DNA from: Steromphala cineraria | Taxonomy: Eukaryota > Mollusca > Gastropoda > Trochida > Trochidae | Reading direction: 5' to 3' | Length of the DNA stretch: 64,000 nt | NCBI GenBank assembly: GCA_916613615.1 | Contig: OU744737.1 | Coordinates: 3,368,001 to 3,432,000 of the forward strand | In this document: one piece after another, positions 23,701 through 35,030 of the stretch | How positions within the stretch are numbered: the first letter of the stretch is position 1 | Layout: each line of letters begins with the position of its first letter | Notes under the pieces: generated by a model | Databases searched by the model: none | Seen by the model: only the letters and a program-made list of their open reading frames with translations | Told to the model about the DNA's origin: nothing | Program-made: the position numbers and the translations under genes

Positions 23701-26700
23701 AAAGAAAGTGTCATGTTTCATTTAGACAATAATTATCATGTGGCGGGGAATGAAAGAGTTTCGACCCAAGTCAATATCAGTTTCGTGGGGATATGTCTGA
23801 TGAAATTGACTGTCATAAGTGTAAAGAAAGTGTCATGTTTCATTTAGACAATAATTATCGTGTGGCGGGGAATGAAAGAGTATCGACCCAAGTCAATATC
23901 AGTTTCGTGGGGATTTGTCTGATGAAATTGACTGTCGTAAGTGTAAAGAAAGTGTCATGTTTCATTTAGACAATAATTATCATGTGGCGGGGAATGAAAG
24001 AGTATTGACCCAAGTCAATATCAGTTTCGTGGGGATTTGTCTGATGAAATTGACTGTCGTAAGTGTAAAGAAAGTGTCATGTTTCATTTAGACAATAATT
24101 ATCATGTGGCGGGGAATGAAAGAGTTTCGACCCAAGTCAATATCAGTTTCGTGGGGATATGTCTGATGAAATTGACTGTCGTAAGTGTAAAGAAAGTGTC
24201 ATGTTTCATTTAGACAATAACTATCATGTGGCGGGGAATGAAAGAGTATCAACCCAAGTCAATATCTGTTTTGTGGGGATATCTCTGATGAAATTGACTG
24301 TCAAAAGTGTAAAGAAAGTGTCATGTTTCATTTAGACAATAATTATCATGTGGCGGGGAATGAAAGAGTTTCGACCCAATTAAGTCAATATCAGTTTCGT
24401 GGGGATATGTCTGATGAAATTGACTGTCATAAGTGTAAAGAAAGTGTCATGTTTCATTTAGACAATAATTATCATGTGGCGGGGAATGAAAGAGTATCGA
24501 CCCAAGTCAATATCAGTTTCGTGGGGATAGATCTGATGAAATTGACTGTCATAAGTGTAATGAAAGTGTCATGTTTCATTTAGACAATAACCATCATGTG
24601 GCAGGGAATGAAAGAGTATCGACCCAAGTCAATATCAGTTTCGTGGGGATATGTCTGATAAAATTGACTGTCGTAAGTGTAAAGTGTCATGTTTCATTTA
24701 GACAATAATTATCATGTGGCGGGGAATGAAAGAGTATCGACCCAAGTCAATATCAGTTTCGTGGGGATTTGTCTGATGAAATTGACTGTCGTAAGTGTAA
24801 AGAAAGTGTCATGTTTCATTTAGACAATGATTATCATGTGGCGGGGAAGGAAAGAGTATCGACCCTAGTCAATATCAGTTTCGTGGGGATTTGTCTGATG
24901 AAATTGACTGTCGTAAGTGTAAAGAAAGTGTCATGTTTCATTTAGACAATAACTATCATGTGGCGGGGAATGAAAGAGTATCGACCCAAGTCAATATCAG
25001 TTTCGTGGGGATAGATCTGATGAAATTGACTCTCGTAAGTGTAAAGAAAGTGTCATGTTTCATTTAGACAATGATTATCATGTGGCGGGGAATGAAAGAG
25101 TATCGACCCTAGTCAATATCAGTTTCGTGGGGATTTGTCTGATGAAATTGACTGTCGTAAGTGTAAAGAAAGGGTCATGTTTCATTTAGACAATAAGTAT
25201 CATGTGGCGGGGAATGAAAGAGTATCGACCCAAGTCAATATCAGTTTATCGGGGATATATCTGATGAAATTGACTCTCGTAAGTGTAAAGAAAGTGTCAT
25301 GTTTCATTTAGACAATAACTATCATGTGGCGGGGAATGAAAGAGTATCGACCCAAGTCAATATCAGTTTCGTGGGGATATGTCTGATGAAATTGACTCTC
25401 GTAAGTGTAAAGAAAGTGTCATGTTTCATTTAGACAATAACTATCATGTGGCGGGGAATGAAAGAGTATCGACCCAAGTCAATATCAGTTTCGTGGGGAT
25501 AGATCTGATGAAATTGACTCTCGTAAGTGTAAAGAAAGTGTCATGTTTCATTTAGACAATAATTATCATGTGGCAGGGAATGAAAGAGTATCGAACCAAG
25601 TCAATATCAGTTTTGTGGGGATTTGTCTGATGAAATTGACTGTCGTAAGTGTAAAGAAAGTGTCATGTTTCATTTAGACAATAATTATCATGTGGCAGGG
25701 AATGAAAGAGTATCGACCCAAGTCAATATCAGTTTTGTGGGGATAGATCTGATGAAATTGACTGTCATAAGTGTAAAGTGTCATGTTTCATTTAGACAAT
25801 AATTATCATGTGGCAGGGAATGAAAGAGTATCGACCCAAGTCAATATCAGTTTTGTGGGGATAGATCTGATGAAATTGACTGTCATAAGTGTAAAGTGTC
25901 ATGTTTCATTTAGACAATAATTATCATGTGGCGGGGAATGAAAGAGTATCGACCCAAGTCAATATCAGTTTCGTGGGGATAGATCTGATGAAATTGACTC
26001 TCGTAAGTGTAAAGAAAGTGTCATGTTTCATTTAGACAATAATTATCATGTGGCGGGGAATGAAAGAGTATCGACCCAAGTCAATATCAGTTTCGTGGGG
26101 ATAGATCTGATGAAATTGACTGTCGTAAGTGTAAAGAAAGTGTCATGTTTCATTTAGACAATAATTATCATGTGACGGGGAATGAAAGAGAATCGACCCA
26201 AGTCAATATCAGTTTCGTGGTGATTTGTCTGATGAAATTGACTGTCGTAAGTGTAAAGAAAGTGTCATGTTTCATTTAGACAATAACTATCATGTGGCGG
26301 GGAATGAAAGAGTATCGACCCAAGTCAATATCAGTTTCGTGGGGATTTGTCTGATAAAATTGACTGTCGTAAGTGTAAAGAAAGTGTCATGTTTCATTTA
26401 GACAATAATTATCATGTGGCGGGGAATGAAAGAGTATCGACCCAAGTCAATATCAGTTTTGTTGGGATATGTCTGATGAAATTGACTGTCGTAAGTGTAA
26501 AGTGTCATGTTTCATTTAGACAATAACTATCATGTGGCGGGGAATCAAAGAGTATCGACCCAAGTCAATATCAGTTTTGTGGGGATTTGTCTGATGAAAT
26601 TGACTGTCGTAAGTGTAAAGAAAGTGTCAGGTTTCATTTAGACAATAACTATCATGTGGCGGGGAATGAAAGAGTATCAACCCAAGTCAATATCAGTTTC

Positions 26701-29700
26701 GTGGGGATAGATCTGGTGAAATTGACTGTCGTAAGTGTAAAGAAAGTGTCATGTTTCATTTGGACAATAACTATCATGTGGCGGGGAATGAAAGAGTATT
26801 GACCCAAGTCAATATCAGTTTCGTGGGGATAGATCTGATGAAATTGACTCTCGTAAGTGTAAAGAAAGTGTCATGTTTCGTTTAGACAATAATTATCATG
26901 TGGCAGGGAATGAAAGAGTATCGACCCAAGTCAATATCAGTTTCGTGGGGATTTGTCTGATGAAATTGACTGTCGTAACTGTGAAGAAAGTGTCATGTTT
27001 CATTTAGACAATAATTATCATGTGGCAGGGAATGAAAGAGTATCGACCCAAGTCAATATCAGTTTCGTGGGGATTTGTCTGATGAAATTGACTGTCGTAA
27101 GTGTAAAGAAAGTGTCATGTTTCATTTAGACAATAACTATCATGTGGCGGGGAATGAAAGAGTATCGACCCAAGTCAATATCAGTTTCGTGGGGATATGT
27201 CTGATGAAATTGACTGTCATAAGTGTAAAGAAAGTGTCATGTTTCATTTAGACAATAATTATCATGTGGCGGGGAATGAAAGAGTATCGACCCAAGTCAA
27301 TATCAGTTTCGTGGGGATAGATCTGATGAAATTGACTGTCATAAGTGTAATGAAAGTGTCATGTTTCATTTAGACAATAACCATCATGTGGCAGGGAATG
27401 AAAGAGTATCGACCCAAGTCAATATCAGTTTCGTGGGGATATGTCTGATAAAATTGACTCTCGTAAGTGTAAAGTGTCATGTTTCATTTAGACAATAATT
27501 ATCATGTGGCGGGGAATGAAAGAGTATCGACCCAAGTCAATATCAGTTTCGTGGGGATTTGTCTGATGAAATTGACTGTCGTAAGTGTAAAGAAAGTGTC
27601 ATGTTTCATTTAGACAATGATTATCATGTGGCGGGGAATGAAAGAGTATCGACCCTAGTCAATATCAGTTTCGTGGGGATTTGTCTGATGAAATTGACTG
27701 TCGTAAGTGTAAAGAAAGTGTCATGTTTCATTTAGACAATAACTATCATGTGGCGGGGAATGAAAGAGTATCGACCCAAGTCAATATCAGTTTCGTGGGG
27801 ATAGATCTGATGAAATTGACTCTCGTAAGTGTAAAGAAAGTGTCATGTTTCATTTAGACAATGATTATCATGTGGCGGGGAATGAAAGAGTATCGACCAA
27901 AGTCAATATCAGTTTCGTGGGGATTTGTCTGATGAAATTGACTGTCGTAAGTGTAAAGAAAGGGTCATGTTTCATTTAGACAATAAGTATCATGTGGCGG
28001 GGAATGAAAGAGTATCGACCCAAGTCAATATCAGTTTATCGGGGATATATCTGATGAAATTGACTGTCGTAAGTGTAAAGAAAGTGTCATGTTTCATTTA
28101 GACAATAACTATCATGTGGCGGGGAATGAAAGAGTATCGACCCAAGTCAATATCAGTTTCGTGGGGATATGTCTGATGAAATTGACTCTCGTAAGTGTAA
28201 AGAAAGTGTCATGTTTCATTTAGACAATAACTATCATGTGGCGGGGAATGAAAGAGTATCGACCCAAGTCAATATCAGTTTCGTGGGGATAGATCTGATG
28301 AAATTGACTCTCGTAAGTGTAAAGAAAGTGTCATGTTTCATTTAGACAATAATTATCATGTGGCAGGGAATGAAAGAGTATCGAACCAAGTCAATATCAG
28401 TTTTGTGGGGATTTGTCTGATGAAATTGACTGTCGTAAGTGTAAAGAAAGTGTCATGTTTCATTTAGACAATAATTATCATGTGGCAGGGAATGAAAGAG
28501 TATCGACCCAAGTCAATATCAGTTTTGTGGGGATAGATCTGATGAAATTGACTGTCATAAGTGTAAAGTGTCATGTTTCATTTAGACAATAATTATCATG
28601 TGGCAGGGAATGAAAGAGTATCGACCCAAGTCAATATCAGTTTTGTGGGGATAGATCTGATGAAATTGACTGTCATAAGTGTAAAGTGTCATGTTTCATT
28701 TAGACAATAATTATCATGTGGCGGGGAATGAAAGAGTATCGACCCAAGTCAATATCAGTTTCGTGGGGATTTGTCTGATGAAATTGACTCTCGTAAGTGT
28801 AAAGTGTCATGTTTCATTTAGACAATAATTATCATGTGGCGGGGAATGAAAGAGTATCGACCCAAGTCAATATCAGTTTCGTGGGGATAGATCTGATGAA
28901 ATTGACTCTCGTAAGTGTAAAGAAAGTGTCATGTTTCATTTAGACAATAATTATCATGTGGCGGGGAATGAAAGAGTATCGACCCAAGTCAATATCAGTT
29001 TCGTGGGGATAGATCTGATGAAATTGACTGTCGTAAGTGTAAAGAAAGTGTCATGTTTCATTTAGACAATAATTATCATGTGACGGGGAATGAAAGAGAA
29101 TCGACCCAAGTCAATATCAGTTTCGTGGTGATTTGTCTGATGAAATTGACTGTCGTAAGTGTAAAGAAAGTGTCATGTTTCATTTAGACAATAACTATCA
29201 TGTGGCGGGGAATGAAAGAGTATCGACCCAAGTCAATATCAGTTTCGTGGGGATTTGTCTGATAAAATTGACTGTCGTAAGTGTAAAGAAAGTGTCATGT
29301 TTCATTTAGACAATAATTATCATGTGGCGGGGAATGAAAGAGTATCGACCCAAGTCAATATCAGTTTCGTGGGGATATGTCTGATGAAATTGACTGTCGT
29401 AAGTGTAAAGTGTCATGTTTCATTTAGACAATAACTATCATGTGGCGGGGAATCAAAGAGTATCGACCCAAGTCAATATCAGTTTTGTGGGGATTTGTCT
29501 GATGAAATTGACTGTCGTAAGTGTAAAGAAAGTGTCAGGTTTCATTTAGACAATAATTATCATGTGGCGGGGAATGAAAGAGTATCGACCCAAGTCAATA
29601 TCAGTTTCGTGGGGATTTGTCTGATGAAATTGACTGTCGTAAGTGTAAAGAAAGTGTCATGTTTCATTTAGACAATGATTATCATGTGGCGGGGAATGAA

Positions 29701-32700
29701 AGAGTATCGACCCTAGTCAATATCAGTTTCGTGGGGATTTGTCTGATGAAATTGACTGTCGTAAGTGTAATGAAAGTGTCATGTTTCATTTAGACAATAA
29801 CCATCATGTGGCAGGGAATGAAAGAGTATCGACCCAAGTCAATATCAGTTTCGTGGGGATATGTCTGATAAAATTGACTGTCGTAAGTGTAAAGTGTCAT
29901 GTTTCATTTAGACAATAATTATCATGTGGCGGGGAATGAAAGAGTATCGACCCAAGTCAATATCAGTTTCGTGGGGATTTGTCTGATGAAATTGACTGTC
30001 GTAAGTGTAAAGAAAGTGTCATGTTTCATTTAGACAATGATTATCATGTGGCGGGGAATGAAAGAGTATCGACCCTAGTCAATATCAGTTTCGTGGGGAT
30101 TTGTCTGATGAAATTGACTGTCGTAAGTGTAAAGAAAGTGTCATGTTTCATTTAGACAATAACTATCATGTGGCGGGGAATGAAAGAGTATCGACCCAAG
30201 TCAATATCAGTTTCGTGGGGATAGATCTGATGAAATTGACTCTCGTAAGTGTAAAGAAAGTGTCATGTTTCATTTAGACAATGATTATCATGTGGCGGGG
30301 AATGAAAGAGTATCGACCAAAGTCAATATCAGTTTCGTGGGGATTTGTCTGATGAAATTGACTGTCGTAAGTGTAAAGAAAGGGTCATGTTTCATTTAGA
30401 CAATAAGTATCATGTGGCGGGGAATGAAAGAGTATCGACCCAAGTCAATATCAGTTTATCGGGGATATATCTGATGAAATTGACTGTCGTAAGTGTAAAG
30501 AAAGTGTCATGTTTCATTTAGACAATAACTATCATGTGGCGGGGAATGAAAGAGTATCGACCCAAGTCAATATCAGTTTCGTGGGGATATGTCTGATGAA
30601 ATTGACTCTCGTAAGTGTAAAGAAAGTGTCATGTTTCATTTAGACAATAACTATCATGTGGCGGGGAATGAAAGAGTATCGACCCAAGCCAATATCAGTT
30701 TCGTGGGGATAGATCTGATGAAATTGACTCTCGTAAGTGTAAAGAAAGTGTCATGTTTCATTTAGACAATAATTATCATGTGGCAGGGAATGAAAGAGTA
30801 TCGAACCAAGTCAATATCAGTTTTGTGGGGATTTGTCTGATGAAATTGACTGTCGTAAGTGTAAAGAAAGTGTCATGTTTCATTTAGACAATAATTATCA
30901 TGTGGCAGGGAATGAAAGAGTATCGACCCAAGTCAATATCAGTTTTGTGGGGATAGATCTGATGAAATTGACTGTCATAAGTGTAAAGTGTCATGTTTCA
31001 TTTAGACAATAATTATCATGTGGCAGGGAATGAAAGAGTATCGACCCAAGTCAATATCAGTTTTGTGGGGATAGATCTGATGAAATTGACTGTCATAAGT
31101 GTAAAGTGTCATGTTTCATTTAGACAATAATTATCATGTGGCGGGGAATGAAAGAGTATCGACCCAAGTCAATATCAGTTTTGTGGGGATAGATCTGATG
31201 AAATTGACTGTCATAAGTGTAAAGAAAGTGTCATGTTTCATTTAGACAATAACTATCATGTGGCGGGGAATCAAAGAGTATCGACCCAAGTCAATATCAG
31301 TTTCGTGGGGATAGATCTGATGAAATTGACTCTCGTAAGTGTAAAGAAAGTGTCATGTTTCATTTAGACAATAATTATCATGTGGCGGGGAATGAAAGAG
31401 TATCGACCCAAGTCAATATCAGTTTCGTGGGGATAGATCTGATGAAATTGACTGTCGTAAGTGTAAAGAAAGTGTCATGTTTCATTTAGACAATAATTAT
31501 CATGTGACGGGGAATGAAAGAGAATCGACCCAAGTCAATATCAGTTTCGTGGTGATTTGTCTGATGAAATTGACTGTCGTAAGTGTAAAGAAAGTGTCAT
31601 GTTTCATTTAGACAATAACTATCATGTGGCGGGGAATGAAAGAGTATCGACCCAAGTCAATATCAGTTTCGTGGGGATTTGTCTGATAAAATTGACTGTC
31701 GTAAGTGTAAAGAAAGTGTCATGTTTCATTTAGACAATAATTATCATGTGGCGGGGAATGAAAGAGTATCGACCCAAGTCAATATCAGTTTCGTGGGGAT
31801 ATGTCTGATGAAATTGACTGTCGTAAGTGTAAAGTGTCATGTTTCATTTAGACAATAACTATCATGTGGCGGGGAATCAAAGAGTATCGACCCAAGTCAA
31901 TATCAGTTTTGTGGGGATTTGTCTGATGAAATTGACTGTCGTAAGTGTAAAGAAAGTGTCAGGTTTCATTTAGACAATAACTATCATGTGGCGGGGAATG
32001 AAAGAGTATCAACCCAAGTCAATATCAGTTTCGTGGGGATAGATCTGGTGAAATTGACTGTCGTAAGTGTAAAGAAAGTGTCATGTTTCATTTGGACAAT
32101 AACTATCATGTGGCGGGGAATGAAAGAGTATTGACCCAAGTCAATATCAGTTTCGTGGGGATAGATCTGATGAAATTGACTCTCGTAAGTGTAAAGAAAG
32201 TGTCATGTTTCGTTTAGACAATAATTATCATGTGGCAGGGAATGAAAGAGTATCGACCCAAGTCAATATCAGTTTCGTGGGGATTTGTCTGATGAAATTG
32301 ACTGTCGTAACTGTGAAGAAAGTGTCATGTTTCATTTAGACAATAATTATCATGTGGCAGGGAATGAAAGAGTATCGACCCAAGTCAATATCAGTTTCGT
32401 GGGGATTTGTCTGATGAAATTGACTGTCGTAAGTGTAAAGAAAGTGTCATGTTTCATTTAGACAATAACTATCATGTGGCGGGGAATGAAAGAGTATCGA
32501 CCCAAGTCAATATCAGTTTCGTGGGGATATGTCTGATGAAATTGACTGTCATAAGTGTAAAGAAAGTGTCATGTTTCATTTAGACAATAATTATCATGTG
32601 GCGGGGAATGAAAGAGTATCGACCCAAGTCAATATCAGTTTCGTGGGGATAGATCTGATGAAATTGACTGTCATAAGTGTAATGAAAGTGTCATGTTTCA

Positions 32701-32880
32701 TTTAGACAATAACCATCATGTGGCAGGGAATGAAAGAGTATCGACCCAAGTCAATATCAGTTTCGATGAAATTGGCTGTCATAAGTGTTAAAAGTTTGAC
32801 CAGTTACATTTGGACAATAATTATCAAGTGGCGGGGAATGAAAGAGTATCTACCCAAGTCAACATCAGTTTCGTATGCTG
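20765..32880. repeat. 122-bp array carrying exon 7's end and donor, about 98 copies
   Basis: Units contain 'tctgatgaaattgactgtc|gtaagtgtaaag', 'tgtcatgtttcatttagac', 'atcatgtggcggggaatg' and 'gacccaagtcaatatcag'. The first part reproduces exon 7 from about 20738 to its end and the real donor. Many units keep GTAAGT; others read ATAAGT, a dead donor. Lengths are mostly 122 bp, with about 117-bp forms lacking 'aagaa'. The rightmost units (after 32760) are the most diverged. Confidence 0.96.
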
Positions 32881-33069
32881 TCAGTTGGTTCAACCAATCA
32901 GAAGCCAGGAAACTATGTACCTCCTGTGAGACATACAGAACATTACTCCCCTATGCCCCTGCTAGGACATGGGTACTATATCACTGTCTGCAAGTTAAGT
33001 CTCCAAGACAGGTTGTCTGGCCTTGCATAAAATTTTTATTTATGATGAGCTTATGGCATGGCATGGTGT

Positions 33070-33480
33070 TCGTCCGTCTGTCCATCCATCCATCCATCCA
33101 TCCATCCATCCATCCATCCATCCATCCATCCATCCATCCATCCACTTTGTGCATTTTCAACTTCTTTTCCCCGAAGCATAAGCCCTAGAAAGCTGAAACT
33201 TTGTGTACAGACACTTAGTATTCAGGATTCTAAGTTTTACATTTGGTGACCCTGGGCCCCTTCTAATGGGGAAACCACATTGGCCACACCCTACAGCAAA
33301 ATTAAATATGAAGCATAATGAGCTGCAAAGCCAATGGCTCTATTTTTCAGAAAAGCAAAAGATACACTTCTTCTGGCAGTTATCTCTCTACATAGCAAGG
33401 TTGTCTGAATGAAACAGATCCAAATCCATGTTAGGCTATTGCCAGTGCTTTACTGTATAGCATAAAGACCTCATGAGTCT
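33070..33480. repeat. (CCAT)n microsatellite with flanking repeat-like tail
   Basis: About fifteen CCAT units follow 'gttcgtccgtctgtccatcc' at 33067-33142. The tail ('gaaactttgtgtacagacac') resembles other 'cgtccgtctgtcc' elements in the window, so this is probably a degraded copy of that repeat family. The stretch from 33144 to 33480 has no gene. Confidence 0.75.
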
Positions 33481-33484
33481 TAAG

Positions 33485-34031
33485 CCCCGTTTATATGTGC
33501 GGTTACCCCCGGGGGTAAAGGCAATTTTTTGCCCCAGGGGCGTAAATTTTGTCATGTAAACGCAATTTTTAAGAGGGGTATACTTACCCCCGGGGGCAAA
33601 GTGCGAAATATTTACCCCTGGTCTGGAGGTAGGGCAAATCAGATACCCTCGGGGGTATAAATACCCCTGGGCAGGGATAGACGCTAACTGGAAATGTTCA
33701 CTAGCCCTGAGCTGAAAATCACTAGTCCTTTCGACAAGTTCCTTGCTAATTGTAAATAATTTACTAGCCCTTACAATTTTACACTAGCCTCGGGCTAGCG
33801 GACTAGCATGAGTGTCGATCCCTGCTGGGGGCAAACCTGTCATGTAAACACTTTACTTCGTATACCCCAGGGGGCAAAACTGAATATCCTTATAAAAGTC
33901 AATATATGAAGAGAAAATAATGCCCCTAGGTATTGCAATTTCATTTCATATAAACGCAATGCAATATTTGACTTTTGCCCCTGAGGGCAAATTTACCCCC
34001 AGGGGTAAATGTGCGGCATGTAAACCCACCT
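33485..34031. mobile_element. MITE with 'acccccgggggt' palindromes
   Basis: The left end 'ccccgtttatatgtgcgg', then 'ttacccccgggggtaaa', is mirrored at the right by 'tttacccccaggggtaaa', 'tgtgcggcatgtaaaccc'. Several further CCCCGGGGG-type palindromes occur inside. A second element is nested in it (33672-33824). No coding capacity. Confidence 0.65.
33672..33824. mobile_element. Nested MITE, 153 bp
   Basis: It starts CAGGGATAGACGCTAAC and ends GAGTGTCGATCCCTG, imperfect terminal inverted repeats, flanked by CTGGG on both sides (a possible 5-bp target duplication; the flank is low complexity). It interrupts the 33485-34031 element, so it is younger. Confidence 0.65.
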
Positions 34032-34400
34032 TTATACTCCAATACAGTACAAAATTATGACCAAGAACAATCCTTCCATTTATTGATAAACACTTTTTGT
34101 ATATAACAATTTAAGGATATTGCCTGAACTCAACAGTCCTGTTTTTCGTTTTTCTATATTGCTATATACATTAGAGATTTATTTTTAACAAATATCAAAA
34201 TTATCAGTGAGATTATTGAGCTGTCATATATGTTGAAATTTTTGAAGTGATAGCTTTAGCCTATGACCATTTGTGTGAATACGCATGCTCAGAGTCGTAT
34301 TGACCAGTCTGCTCACATTGGCCTTGTTTTGCCCAGCTTTCCTGTATTGGCCAAGTTGTCGATTCATATAGTGCAGGCCGTATAAATTGTATACGTGCTG

Positions 34401-34544
34401 TCTGATTGATAGTTTTTTTTGTTTTTTTTTTGTTTTTTTATTCACGAGAAGAAGTGTACAGTTCATAAACAGCAAAAAAAAAAAAAGGAAAAAAAAAAAA
34501 AAAAGAAAAAAAAAAGGGGTATACATTTCATCTGATTGATAGTT
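34401..34544. mobile_element. Poly(T)/poly(A)-bounded retro-insertion with target duplication
   Basis: The 14-base direct repeat TCTGATTGATAGTT flanks an insert that begins with long T runs, has a short unique core ('cacgagaagaagtgtacag') and ends with long A runs. Poly(T) on one side and poly(A) on the other suggests an inverted (twin-primed) or composite retrotransposition product. Confidence 0.6.
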
Positions 34545-34566
34545 AATACTGTGATGTACTCCCCAG

Positions 34567-34683
34567 CACTGACCACCTGTCCCGACACAAGCTTCACCTG
34601 TGACAACTTCAAGTGCGTCCCCCTCAGGTGGAAGTGTGACTTGGACAACGATTGTGGAGACTCATCTGATGAACTCAACTGCC
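34567..34683 (+). CDS. SORL1: SORL1 exon 8: LDLR class A module 2
   Basis: The acceptor is TACTCCCCAG and the donor AACTGCC|GTAAGT; phase 1 in and out, the same 117-base length as exon 7. It encodes [20 protein letters not shown] and [16 protein letters not shown]. Six Cys and the D-x-SSDE-x-N calcium motif are intact. [13 protein letters not shown] is close to vertebrate SORL1 module 2 (CDLEDDCGDNSDE). Confidence 0.92.
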
Positions 34684-35030
34684 GTAAGTTACATCCAGGG
34701 ATTGGGAAAGGCATCTTTGACAATGGGCCATTTTTAGGGATTTGGGTAATTTTCTTCATTTCGAATGGGCCATTGCCCATCATATTAATAGTAAACTTCA
34801 AAATATTAATAGGTCAAATTTTCATCCAATGTGCAAAATTGTTCATGGCCCCTGCCTTTCCTAATCACTGTACATCAGTCATCCCTTCATCACTTTGTCA
34901 ACCCTCAACCATTGACTAATTCCTACAATTTGCTTGTGAAACATTTGTATGTTCAGTGTCGATATTGTGAGTGCCAAGGTTTGATTCTCACAAAGGATAC
35001 CACCCAAAAAGTGCACAACATACACTCATA
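34684..35030. other. Intron 8 start, unique
   Basis: No feature seen beyond the donor; the unique sequence grades into the 31-bp array. Confidence 0.5.

Noticed and set aside
21757..32134. 71-86 codon frames containing SDEIDC-like peptides
   Set aside because: They arise from the exon 7 end copied in each 122-bp unit; they are not additional LDLR-A exons because the upstream Cys are missing.
33058..33249. 63-codon frame with Pro/Ser/Ile/His repeats
   Set aside because: Translation of the (CCAT)n microsatellite.
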